Below, piece by piece: positions 31,401 to 63,005 of a stretch of 64,000 nt of DNA (the stretch's first letter is position 1; each line of letters opens with the position of its first letter). The translations under genes were made by a program, and so were the position numbers. The notes under the pieces are model-generated. The model was not told where the DNA came from, ran no database searches, and saw only the letters and a program-made list of their open reading frames with translations. Origin of the DNA: Euglena gracilis (lineage: Eukaryota > Euglenida > Euglenophyceae > Euglenales); assembly GCA_039621445.1 (NCBI GenBank), contig CP154956.1:47721291-47785290 (forward strand). Direction: 5' to 3'.

Positions 31401-34400
31401 AATCCAAAGATGCGCTTTTTTGGAAGTTTGTTGAACGCCTTTCATGTGGAAAAATCATGACATCAAAAAATGTGCAATATCCTCCAAAGTGAGGAAAGGG
31501 GTCATTTTTGGGCTCATTTTCCAGTGCTGTGTGCTGGAAGAAAACATTTCTATTTTTGAAACCTGCCAACGAGGGGGGGGTGGGGGTCCAGATACCCCCC
31601 ACAACATTTATGGGGGGTTGCTTGGACCCCCCCACCACCAGCCTCTAAACCGAAGGGCTTACCAACTATCCCTGAGTCACTTTCCACTTTCAAAAAACCA
31701 GCCAATCATTTTTCAAAAACCGGTAAACCAGTCACCCACTTCCAACCCTCCCCCCCCCCTGGGGAGGGAGTGGGTGACTCTGTCCACTCGGCTAAAAATG
31801 GCAAAAAAAATCAAAATATTTTGGTCAAAATATTTTGGTCAAAAAATACAAAAATTTCCCGCCTTTGGCGTCGGGTGCCATTTGCAGCCAATCCTGGCCA
31901 ACCCGCCTCTCCGGAAAGTGGGGCTCTGGCATTTTTTTTTTAAAAAATCGGCCAAAACAAACACCAGAAAATTTATCTTCCCCTTCGAAGTGCCGGAGTA
32001 AATTTTAGGTTTCCGGGGGAGGGTCCATACCCCCCTTGGTCCTAAGAAGGGATGGGGGGGGGTCTGACTCTCCCTCCCCCAGTGCAAAGCCAACCTTCGC
32101 CAAAAACCATTCAGTAACCCTGAAAAAATCAGTCAATCACCCACTGGGGGGGGGTGGGGTGGGACACACTTTAAGCAATGGTATGGACCCAGACTCCCCT
32201 CTCCTCCCCCCGGAGGGAGGTGGTTCGGACCCCCCCGAGATTTCTTTTTGGCCTTGAAAAAAATTCCCACAAGTCAGGTTTTCACGGCTGCAAATAAATT
32301 GTTATTTGAAAACACTTTCATGGAAGATGAAACGTCGTTTTCCATGGTATTAAATTTTTCATTGTCGGGCTTTCCAAAGTTACTGTTCCTCAATATTTTC
32401 CCTATCATTTTCTTCTTCTTGTAATTTGTTGGGATTGCAATCACAAACGAGAATCAAGGGTAGCCAGCACGAATCTGTAGGATGGGAGGAGGTGTTTTCC
32501 CCCAACCCTAAATTGTGCGAAAAAAAATTTTTAAAAGGGTTTTAATGCTTTTAAGATTTTCATGGTATTATTTTTCAAGAGCAGTAGACGGGTATCCTGG
32601 AATCAAACGGGGTCCAAAACAAAAAAGTCGAAAATCCCATTTTTTGAATTTGGGTGGACAGACAATGTTCCAGCATTCTTTTCAGAAGTTGGCTTGTCTT
32701 TGCGGAGATTTTGCGATAAGGTTCTAAAAGGTTTTTAAGTGCCAAATTAAATAATGCCTAAAGCAGGGTCCTTTGAAGATGACCCCACTGAGTTGTTGCA
32801 TTGGGTGAACAACTGTCCAGAAAGGATAACTACAAAGACGTCTTGTGGAGAATCACTACGGAGAAGTAGGTCTGGAACCTTATCCAGAATTTGCAAATGT
32901 TTCTCGGAACTATCCTCTTTGAATTCCTTGGTTGGCCAGTTTTTTTTTTTAATTAACCCTGATTTTTTTTAAATAAAACACCCAGCTTTTACCCAACTCA
33001 TCTTCATCTCCTTTCTTTATCGCGTTCTTATCATAAAATCCATAGATTCGCCCGGGTGCAGGGTGTTAAGTACCCAGGGTACCCAGTTCCCACCTCCTTG
33101 TGGGTACTCTGTGGGACCAGGCAAGAGTGATTGCATGGTCCCTGTCCTCACTTGCCATCATTCTCAAACACAGGGGCTTTCAAGCATTCTGGTGATATGC
33201 TGCGAGCTCCACCTCCTGGTGCCACAGAGGCAATCACTGTCATCCAAGGCTGGAAATAATTTCAAAGTCGTCCTGTCGTCCTGCATGTATCGGATCTTAA
33301 GCTGCCCAAAACCTTAAAACAGCAGAAACGGCGCGATACCGTGCATTTGCACGCACCGCTCCCCTGTATTTTGCATTGACACCAGTCACGCTGGCAACGC
33401 AGTGACATATTTTCACCAATAATTTCCATAAAAGCAAACTTGCACAAGTGGATAAAGGCATTACCCCCCTCCAAGAGGCGGGCAGGACCATAAGAGGAGG
33501 GTCCCAATAAAAGAGTCACTCCCCAGCACAACAAGCATCCACCTCCACAGCAAACCCATCCCCAGGCAAACCAAGCAGAAAGCAAGGTGGGAGGTCGAGC
33601 CCCCTCTCCCCACCCCTTCCTCTTTCCCCAGGGGTGCCAATTTTTGGTCGAAATTTTCATTCGGTTCCCAAGGAATTGATTCTTGGAAAGTTTTTGGTGG
33701 GGTTGACCTCCCCTCCCTTCACCAAGCTTTCCCATGCAGCCCTGGCACGCCATGAAGTTAGCGACCACCATTGCGCAGATAAGAAACACAATAAAGAATG
33801 ACCTCATCTACGAGTTATCTTTCAAATAAAACGGTGCAAAAGTGCACACTGTGTTGCATTTACACACTCAGAGATTTTTGTTTTGATATTTCCCCACACG
33901 AAACAGCCTGCAATGCTGCATGACCTCGAAAGAACCATATAATGTTGAATGTAAGGGCAGGGTCCAAATGGTGGAGGAGACCTGGCTGGATTTTTCGACC
34001 TGGAACAAGAGCTGCTGTTGCGCAATTTGGGGGTGGTACACCACACAGGAAGTCTTTTCAGCCTTGCTTGCACTCTGAGTCGGATTCCCTCGGCGGTAGT
34101 GGCGATGTACTTTGTCATCACTTCTTTCTCCGGGGAGAAGTTCTCTGAGGTGCAGAAGGTTGATGCTCAGCTCACTGTCCAATCCAGCCGCGTTGTGCCT
34201 GGTTTCTGCACACGACACAACTGGCCATTGTATATTATATGTAATGTTTTTCCAGGTACGCAAAATACTAATAAGCTGTCTTTTATGAAGTGAAGCAATG
34301 CATTTTTTTTAACGAGCGGTCCTGGTGATGCGCATATGCAACAAAAGACTTTCTTGCCTTCTTCTGCCAAAGCTCCACAGGTTCAATTTGCATCATGTAC

Positions 34401-34525
34401 GAATGTTTGCGGGGCCGGAGAAAAGAGGATGACTTCTCTCCAAAAATGCATCCAAACATAAATGAAGTCATATGTATTTCCTATATATTATTCTTATTTC
34501 CTCTTATATGTATGTATGTATGTAA

Positions 34526-34557
<32 letters not shown>

Positions 34558-35044
34558 ATGTATATATATATATGTATACACACACACACACACATATATA
34601 TATATGTGTGTGTGTGTGTGTTTGATTTCATATATCCAAAAATATATGAAGTCAGAATGCACAGGCAATGAAGTCATAGTGTGCTTCTTTTGTTCCTCTA
34701 CCCTGATTTTTTGGTGTTTTTTTTGCATCCATCCCTGGATTAATGCTGCACCGGATTTCGAAAGCTTCAGGCAGTCCCCAAAGAAGCATTTGTGGCAACG
34801 CCGGCCGGAACGTGGCCGAGCCTCGGGGGCGGTGGAGGGCTTCGCGGAGTTCCCGCTGCAGGACGGAGCGGGCCCCCACCGGGCGATGGTCATCGGGCGG
34901 GTCGGCCGGACGGGGCCCAACTCCTGGGCCATCCGCAACTGCCGCATGACCCACGAGACTGCAACGACCGCCCGGAAGCTGGTGGCGACGGTGCAGGCCC
35001 ACCTGCGCGACCACCCGCTGCAGCAGTGGGATTGTGTCTCGTAG
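27333..35044 (+). CDS. TerD-domain protein, multi-exon (5' end not found)
   Basis: Exons: A about 27333-27507, B 27931-28034, C 33175-33238, D 34075 to about 34178 or 34197, E about 34834-35044 with stop TAG 35042-35044. Joined in frame they give the TerD pattern in order: DLDISCILLDAD, an HSGD turn, AIT then LSRIPSAVVAMYFV, FSEVQ, and FAEFPLQDG with MVIGRVGR near the end. TerD domains are calcium-binding stress proteins first known from bacterial tellurite resistance. Introns A/B and B/C can be read as GT-AG. Intron C/D cannot: it is bounded by CACT repeats and its ends pair over 8 bp. The D/E join is uncertain and N-terminal exons are missing. Confidence 0.6.
27931..28034 (+). CDS. TerD gene exon B
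   Basis: Encodes MHWIGQDLDISCILLDAD and FLHEEYA, the conserved Asp-rich strand of TerD domains. It is preceded by CTGCAG and followed by GTCC. It joins exon A in frame at AGGTC and exon C in frame at CAGG. Confidence 0.65.
28381..28439 (+). repeat. (CAG)n microsatellite
   Basis: About 20 CAG units with one TAG interruption. It lies in an intron, so the apparent poly-Ser/poly-Leu frames are artefacts. Confidence 0.98.
29553..29696 (+). repeat. 10-bp tandem arrays GCCGACCAGG
   Basis: Two blocks of about five units each (29553-29608 and 29642-29696), separated by a short unique stretch. Confidence 0.95.
30489..30546 (+). repeat. 10-bp tandem array GCCGACCAGG, third block
   Basis: About six units in the same orientation as the blocks at 29.55-29.70 kb. 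The outer flanks of the first and third blocks carry an inverted 12-mer (AGGCACCTATGG near 29542, its complement near 30567). Confidence 0.95.
33175..33238 (+). CDS. TerD gene exon C
   Basis: A 64-bp exon encoding AFKHSGDMLRAPPPGATEAIT, equivalent to the conserved HxGD loop of TerD proteins. Its phase agrees with exon B. It is followed by a 0.84-kb intron with noncanonical ends. Confidence 0.6.
34508..34620. repeat. compound TA/TG/CA microsatellite
   Basis: Alternating TA, TG and CA runs arranged so that the TG and CA blocks are complementary. The whole stretch can fold into a long hairpin. Confidence 0.95.
34834..35044 (+). CDS. TerD gene last exon
   Basis: A GC-rich open frame with FAEFPLQDGAGPHRAMVIGRV and SWAIRNC, then a helical, charged C-terminus ending WDCVS and TAG. 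It matches the C-terminal strands of TerD domains (hydrophobic strand, GxxxR, xWxFRA-like). The 5' boundary is approximate, at a GTG or GT shared with exon D. Confidence 0.6.
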
Positions 35045-36724
35045 CCGCCCTCCCCCTCCCAATGCGCGTCTCCTGAGCATCGCCTGTGTCGTATGTGCAA
35101 CGGTGGGGTTGGCACCTGTGTGTTTGCACCTCTTGTTATGGCGGTTTGTGATGGTTGCTGTGTTTCGCATCAGGAGCAGGCCGTATTTTAGTCGGGTGCC
35201 GACCCCACCCCGGGGGAGTGCCTGGGCAGGCACTCCAAGGCACTCCCGATCCGATCCCCCCGGGGGGGGGGGGTAGGGCACACGGCCAAAAGTGCTTTAG
35301 CACAGACCCAGCGCCGAAGGCGCCGGGGAGCCAAAAATGTCCTTTTCTCAAAGAATGTTCCTGGGCACAGGCCGAAATCCGACCCCCCCGGGGGGGGGGG
35401 TAGTGCCTGCCTTGGCAGCACTTCCGGACCTCCCCCCCCCAAGGTTGGTAAAAAAACAGCCTGATCAGGAGAGCTCTTTCCCTCGAAAGAATCCTTGCAA
35501 AATGGCCTTACAAGGCCACACACAACAGAGGTTCATCTTTGTCAAGCACCATTCTGTCAGTGGCCGTTGATAGATGCTACATATGGAAATGATGCAGCCC
35601 CAGCAAATTATAAGCAGAAACAAAACGATAAGAAAAATCAATCTCTTCCTGAATGTACTTGTGGTTTCCTTTTTCACTGTCGTTTGGCTTCCCCTCATTT
35701 TTGTCAGGATTGCAGACCAGATCCAGTCTAAAAGTTTTGTGGGGTGAGAGGTGGGTGGGTGGGGGGGGGGTCAGGCTGAATGGGTGCCCCGCCTGAGGCG
35801 GGGTTTTCTTCTATTTTCGATGCGAAGTGTTCGGGAAAAAATTTGGACACCAAAAATTAACCCCCTAAAAGTAGGTCTCCCAACACCCCCTTCTCCCCAG
35901 GGGCGCCTCCTCAGAGGGGCGGGTGTGGGGTCTGGACCCCCCCCCCCCATGCCCCCCAGGTCTTTTGAAAACCTCTGACCACCTCTCATCATTCATTTCA
36001 TTCATTTCATTTCCTCCCATGCACCATCAACCAAATGATAACCCCAAGTTTAACCGATTAACCCCAAAGTTTGTAATGGGCATTTTTGAAAGATGCTTTT
36101 ATTAAAACTTTTTTTAAACTTCTGAAGGCTTTTTATTTCCCTCCCCCGTCCTGTCTTATTGCCCCTTCCAGTCAAGCAAGGCAGATCCTGTTGACCCCAG
36201 GTTTCTAAGTGGGGGTTATTGACTGTACTGTTGTGCACACTGTTGTCATGCATTTGCGTTATGTTGTGTTTAAGTGGTCTCTTCCATTTTAGAAACATTG
36301 GCACAAATAATGAGAAGCGATTGCTGGAGAATGTGAAAGAAAAGGGCGGGTATATTGCGCAAAAAAATGAAAGAAAATGCTGAAGGGCACGGGAAAAGAA
36401 AGCGAATGCAGCTGAGATTTTGGAGAAGCTGAGTTGAGAGATATTTTCGACGAGAATACACATGTGGTCAAATGCAGGTGGAAGTTTCGCACAGGCCACC
36501 AGTGTGACCGTCGTTATCAACAAAAGGAAGGCTGTTTAGGAGACAAAAAGATTGGCACAGGCAAGAACAGCGGGGTGTGGAACACAGGAATAGCATAGTC
36601 CCTGGAACTCATGGGGGCTCTTTGAGGGATGAGGGAGGCAGGAAATCAACCCTCCGGAATCAACCTTCCTGAACAGAATTCTCCCTGTCCACAACCAACC
36701 CCCCCTTCCATCCGACAGACTAAA
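35045..36724. other. intergenic region between TerD and ABCG genes
   Basis: No coding segment recognised. Contains G-run-rich low-complexity blocks around 35.26-35.44 and 35.75-35.95 kb and AT-rich sequence up to the ABCG start. A promoter for the downstream gene would be expected here, but I see no diagnostic element. Confidence 0.4.
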
Positions 36725-57285
<20,561 letters not shown>

Positions 57286-57959
57286 GCGGACCCCAGAGCG
57301 TTGGGCGCGACCCGGCCCGGTAACGGGCAACCCCCGCGGTGACCAGGGGCCATGGGCCGGTCCACCCCACTGCTGCTGTCACCCCCTGCCTGGCTCTGGC
57401 TGCCCTCGTCCGGGCTGGTTCCAAATGGTTTTGTTACTCAACTCGTCATTATTTTCTCTCTCAGTGGGGGGCATAAGGCGAGGTATGGTGGTTAGGCCTA
57501 GGGGGGGGGTTACAAGTGGGGGATTATAAATTGGGGGAACACGCCGTCGGCCAGCCGTTGGTAGTGCTGAACCTATTTCCTCAATACTCTCACACCAAGA
57601 TCATGTTTTCCGTTGGTGCAGGCAGCATCTTAGGCCATTTTGGACCATTATTGGGTATTTTTAGCCAAATTTTTATCCAGTTTGCCAAATTTGGAATTTT
57701 TGGGCCAATTTGAACCATTTTGGCCCAATTTTATTTGGGTCATTGCATGGTCATCTTGAACAATTCTCACCCAAAAAAGTTCATTGGTGCAAAAAACCAA
57801 AAAGGCACAACTCCTGTCCCATGTGCCATAAAGTGGTAGAAAGGGCCTCAAAACGAACCATAATGGTGGAAGATGGCTCAATTTTATGTCAACGGTTTAA
57901 AAGACCAAAAAATTGCCCAAAGTTGTCCCCAGCACAAATTTAAAAAGAAAACTAGGAGA

Positions 57960-58395
57960 TGGACATCCAAAATTGTACAGGGGGTAAATTAGGAGTTTGC
58001 ACACCAAACCAGGCATTTTCCACTCAAAATTAGGAACAAATTGGGCAATAACCACTCAAACTTAGGAGTCTGCAGATCAAAATAGCATTTGCTTCTCAAA
58101 ATTAGGAATGGGTCCGCAAAGGTGAGTATTTGCCACTCATAATTCACTCAAAATTGAGATTTCATTTATCAAATTTGGCATCTGCCTCTTAAAATTAGGA
58201 ATTAGCACGCTGAATTAGGTATTTACCACTCTAAATTCATAATTTGCACACCAAATTGGCGTTTGCCACTCAAGTGTAGGAATTTGCGCCTGAAATTTGG
58301 CATTTGCCCCTTAAATTTGCACCAAATTATGAATTTGCCACCCAAAATTTGAAACTGGCACACCAAATTACTCATTTGCCACTCAAAATTGGCTT
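57960..58395 (+). repeat. degenerate tandem array TTTGCCACTCAAAATTAGGA
   Basis: About ten diverged copies of a 40-45-base unit pairing a TTTGCCACTCAAA half with a TTTGCACACCAAATT half. Confidence 0.75.
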
Positions 58396-58984
58396 AACAG
58401 CATGACCCGGCTTCCATCACGCCATCGGCCAGCCGTTGGTCAGTGATATTCTCCATGTTTTCCCCTATCCATCACCCATTGATATTTTCCATGATTTTTG
58501 GGCCTAAAAAAATCCCAAAATATCAGAATTTTCATTATTTCTGTGCCTGTGAGTGGGTTTTCAGATTTTTAAATAATTCCCTCTACTGTCCTCAGCGCAC
58601 AGCGTATTCAGGGAGGGGGGTCTTAGGTTGGGGGGGGTTTATTCTCAGGGGATTGCACCACAATATCCAAGCCCGCCAGTGTTGCCCAACTTTTGACAGC
58701 TTTTTACATAAACGTTTATGGGCTTCACAACATTTACCCCAAAAAAATTGACATTGATTTAAAATGAAAAAAAAAATTAGATTTTCTAAATCGTCCTGTT
58801 TGGTATTTTATGCATTTTGCTGAACCTCATTTTTTTTTTATCGGAAAGGGGATCACACAACCAGGGCGGTGCTCAAAAAATCTTGACCCCCCGGGGGGGG
58901 GGGGGTCCAGCCAGCCAACAGACCTACCCATGAGTTTGTTCCCAATTGAGTGGACCTGTCCACTCAGTTGGGAACCACACCTTC

Positions 58985-59200
58985 TGGGGTCATGGACTGG
59001 AATAACCGGTGCGTCGTCACAGTGGAGGGGCGCCCCCCAAACCAAAGTGGAGTATGTGCCTGGCAGGTGCTTGGTGGCCGGCGTCGTAAACAAAATGAGT
59101 GCTCCGGCCACCTCCACGCACGCAGACAAAAAGGGCCAGAGGTGAGCAACAGCGCCAGGCCAGAAGGATAAAAGGCACCAAGAAGCCACAGAGCACGCAG
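58985..59200 (+). repeat. dispersed repeat, SINE-like, copy 2
   Basis: A second copy of the 53285-53500 repeat, in the same orientation with scattered substitutions and a few small indels. A third, short related head (GACTAGAGTAGCCGG) lies near 59428. Confidence 0.65.
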
Positions 59201-60101
59201 GGGGACCACCCACGCCGGCCGTGGGGCCACGCATTCGCATGTCATCTCCTGTTACCCAGGTTGCTGTAGGCATGAGTCGGCCATAAAAATGTAGCAACTT
59301 GGGCTCAGAGGGGCGTTTTGTCTGTCAGCAAAAGAGGGGCTCTCGCGTCCCCTGCCTCCCCATAGCCTGAAGAGTCGAACCAGGTTGGGAGGTGCTGGAA
59401 GCCGATGAACGCCATTTCCTGAATCGTGGACTAGAGTAGCCGGCTGGGAGCGGTGAAGGAGACCCAGGGGGTGGACCCGGCAGCAAAGTAAGGTTCACCT
59501 TTGCCCCCAGGAGGGGGGGTGCCTTTCCACAGTGCACACAGGGGGTCCCGCCAGCCAACATCCAGCCAGCAGCCTTTTTCCAGCCTCGGAGCCCCCCCAT
59601 CAATGAGTTTGATTTATTCGCCCAGGGTGGCTCAATGGTAACGGGTTTTCGCTTTTGCAAAAATTGGTAAAAAAAATGGCCGAAGTTGTGTCGGAACAGA
59701 GGGCAAATTTTGGGTTCAATTTTTAGCACAAGTAGCAGCTTTTTTTGGACATTTTTTTGTGTTTCGATTTTTTTTTGGAACCTGGTACGAACTCCAGTCA
59801 GGCCAAGTTTTAGGACCCCTATGGGGGTGGGGTCAGCCAGCAGCCTTTTTCCAGCCAGCCCATTCCCAGCCGGGGGGTCCTTATGCAATGGCTTGCACAA
59901 AAATTTCCAGGGAATAATTTACTGCAGCCATTGTTGCAGCAAGTGTGGGAATATTGTTTTCTGGTTCTTGTTTTGTGAGGCATTTGAATTTTACATGGAG
60001 TAATATTTTGACATGAAATTGTATTTAAAATCCTCAAATGTGCCTATTCAAAGAGGTTCAGATAGACAGGTAGATGGATAGAGGGAAAGATGGATAGATA
60101 G

Positions 60102-60206
60102 ACATGGATGGATGGATGGGTGGATGGATGGATGGATGGATGGATGGATGGATGGATGGATGGATGGATGGATGGATGGATGGATGGATGGATGGATGGA
60201 TGGATA
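60102..60206 (+). repeat. (GGAT)n microsatellite
   Basis: About 25 GGAT units, one GGGT interruption. Confidence 0.98.
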
Positions 60207-61650
60207 GCCATCGTTGATTTGTGGTTGAGCTGGTGGGTTTTGATTATCCACCTCTACACCAGTATCAGTAATGGTGCAAGCATCATCCCATATTACCTAA
60301 AAGCAGTTCAGTGAAAATTGCCTTTTCTGGGGGGTGCGCATTTTTTTGGATTTTACTTTTGGGCCCCTCAGGGATGTGACATTTATTTGGGAGTTGCGCA
60401 CCATTTAGGTGCACACTGAAATGGGTGGGGTATTTGTGCTTTTTTTGTGTCTTTAAATATGCTTTAGGCAATGTAGCAGGCATCATTGTAATGTGCCCAG
60501 GGTTGTTAGTTTTTGTTGTCATTCGTGTTGAGCTCTATCTCGCAGTTTGACCTCCCATTCCAACTAACACCTTGTGATGCGTTTTGCTTCTCATTTCCCT
60601 TTGCCAAACAGCATGCTTCAACCCCTACCACTTTCTGTCCTTGATTTTCTGTCTGTTTGGGGATGAATTGTGCAAAAAGATCTGTGAAGTGCGACATTTT
60701 GTGTATCTCTGAAATTTTCGTCCTCTGGCACAGCCTCGGTGAGATTGCCATTTGAACAGTGATGAATTGCGACCTCCCAGTTGAAATATGTTTAACCCTC
60801 CGCAACCCAGTTTCTTCACTGCAATAAAAGGATCCTTGTAACGCTCTCTGCGGTTATTTTTTTCTGGTATCACAGAAAGCAAATACCCTACATCCCGTGG
60901 TGCACAGTCCACTTTTTTTTTGCAATGCTGTGGGTGGGACAGAATACAGGGTCAGGGTTCAGACCTGGAACGTCGCTTTCCTTTTTTCCGGCATCATGTG
61001 CCTATGCGCCTGTTTCGACCACCTGAAGTGCGTAGACAGCTATCTAATTTAAATGTGAATCTCATAAGTGATCCATAATGTAAATGCATTATTATTTGTA
61101 GTCGGAAAAACACCTTTTCACAGGTTTGGCCAGATTTTTGGCAAGGCACGAAGCGCTGGGCTGAAAAAATTTCACTGATCAAATCGGGCGACAATGCTAT
61201 TTTGGGCTCGTTTTTTTTGGCATAGTTTGACAAAAAATCCAAAGAATTTTGGCGTTTTGTGCCGAAAGGAAAATTTTGCTGGTCCTGGGTATCCCCAAGT
61301 CTGCGGACTTTTTATTATTATTTAGACCTTGTCTAATAACCGACCCCTTGGTCAGAGGACACCTTTTTGGTCAGCAACCCCCCCCCCCCCGGTTGACCGG
61401 TTGGGGGGCAGAGCTTGCTAGTCGCTGGACACGGGGGGGTGCACAAAGGTCTTCAGAGCCCATGTTTGAAACCTCAAGTGAAACTGAAAAAATCATTGCC
61501 ATCTTGCCTCTGCGAACCCCAGTGGCTGAGACCCAGACATCGGCCACCGAAGAGGTGTCTTCAGTGGCCGATGTCATGTGCGCACGATTTAGGGTCTATG
61601 AGTAAAAGCTTAAATGTTAAATATTCATATAATAAATAAATTTACAACAG

Positions 61651-61693
61651 CGTTTAACTACTGCCCCCCCCCGGGGGGGGCAGTAGTTAAACG
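61651..61693. repeat. near-perfect palindrome around C9/G8
   Basis: CGTTTAACTACTG, C9, G8 and CAGTAGTTAAACG. Part of the same text (CAGTAGTCCATTTAGTTAAACG) recurs at about 61871. Confidence 0.92.
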
Positions 61694-61779
61694 GGGTGGT
61701 CCACTGAGTTAAATGCCCATGTAAGGTGCCTGGGCCCGATTGTACGTCAGTCCCACTCCCTGTTGGATGGCGTTAGGGG

Positions 61780-61806
61780 CAGGGTTAGGGTTAGGGTTAG
61801 GGTTAT
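61780..61806 (+). repeat. short TTAGGG tract
   Basis: Four GGTTAG units, an internal telomere-like stretch. The unit is TTAGGG rather than the plant TTTAGGG. Confidence 0.85.
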
Positions 61807-62091
61807 GGATGGACGGATGGACGGACGGATGGACTAAGTGGGCCACTGGGCCCCGCTGGGGGGGGGGGGGCAGTAGTCCATTTAGTTAAACGCAGGCTGA
61901 TGGGGGTTTTAATGGCGCTTTTTTGGCTTTTTCTTCTGTCTGAGAGGCAGGTTTAGGGGTTCCGGAAAGGGATTATTAGGGTTAGGGTTGGGCCCAAAGT
62001 TAGGCCGCACCAAAATTCTGGCCTTATTCAGGCTTGGTTTTCGGCCCAAGCGGGCCTGAATCTTACCCTCCCCCCCCCTATGTCCAACGAC

Positions 62092-62614
62092 CAGTAAACC
62101 CCCCCCCCAAATATAAGAAACCCCTCGCTATAAGAAACCCCCAAATATAAGAAACCCTTTGGCTGATTTTCAGCCGACACCCAAATATAAGAAACCCCCA
62201 AATATAAGAAACCCCTGGGCTGTTGGACGCCAATCCAAATATAAGAAACCCCGGATTTTCACCATGGGTCACAGCAAATCTCAAGGCGCGATCAACACAA
62301 AGATGAAGCCAATCTAGTCTATTGCTTCTTTGCAAAGCAAGAGTTCAGAAGCAACTGCTTTTTGGAAACACCTGTCCGTGTCACGACCCCCTTCCCCACT
62401 GTTTGAATGGCAGTCAGACATGAGGACAATCCTACACACAGTGGTCACATGTAATTTGTTATATGAAGGAACCGAAGGAAGAAAAAGTTCTATTTATAAG
62501 AAACCCTTGGGGCCGGCCTTCGACACCCAAATATAAGGAACCCCCAAATATAAGAAACCCTTTGGGCCGATCGGCCGACACCCAAATATAAGAAACGGGT
62601 TTCTTATATTTGGG
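62092..62614. repeat. AAATATAAGAAACC array ending in palindrome
   Basis: Two clusters of CCCAAATATAAGAAACC units (62105-62255 and 62497-62614). The second closes with a 34-base inverted repeat having a 2-base centre (62581-62614). It is related to 40997-41104. Confidence 0.88.
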
Positions 62615-62639
62615 GGGGGGGGTTTAACCTCTGTCCTCC

Positions 62640-63005
62640 GACCGGGGGGGTGGTCGTTGGACATAGGGTAGTGACCAAAAAGGTGTCCTCTGACCGGGGG
62701 GGTGGTCGTTGGACAAGGGGTCAAAAAAAATGTAGGCGGGTAATCGGGACCCCACCCCCCAAATAAGGTCAAATTTTCCCTTCCAGCGCTTTGCGCCGAA
62801 AATTTTGGGCAATTTTGACAAATTTTTGTCCAAAAAGTGCCAAAAACGGCATTTTGGCCAATTTTTGACCGATTTGGGGCACAAAAATTTTCGGCCCGGC
62901 GCTTCGCGCTGGGACCAAAAGTATTGCCAAACCTCCAAAAAGGTGTCCTCTGACCGGGGGGGTGGTCGTTGGACATAGGGGAGTCGTTGGACATAGGGGC
63001 GGGGG
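62640..63005. repeat. GTCCAACGACC-bordered dispersed repeat, copy 2
   Basis: Inverted relative to 46545-46820. GGTCGTTGGACATA and GGTGTCCTCTGACC borders occur at both ends, around a core with GCGCTTTGCGCC, AAAATTTTGG and a second GGCGCTTCGCGC. Several nested or partial border copies are present. Confidence 0.78.

Larger units (their letters stand above)
28035..33174. other. 5.1-kb intron of the TerD gene, repeat-filled
   Basis: Holds a CAG repeat, GACT and GCCGACCAGG tandem arrays, a T-rich degenerate array (29950-30460), degenerate GTGCGCCGCGG units (30575-30900) and dispersed repeats shared with 52 kb and 59 kb. No other gene is supported inside. Confidence 0.5.
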
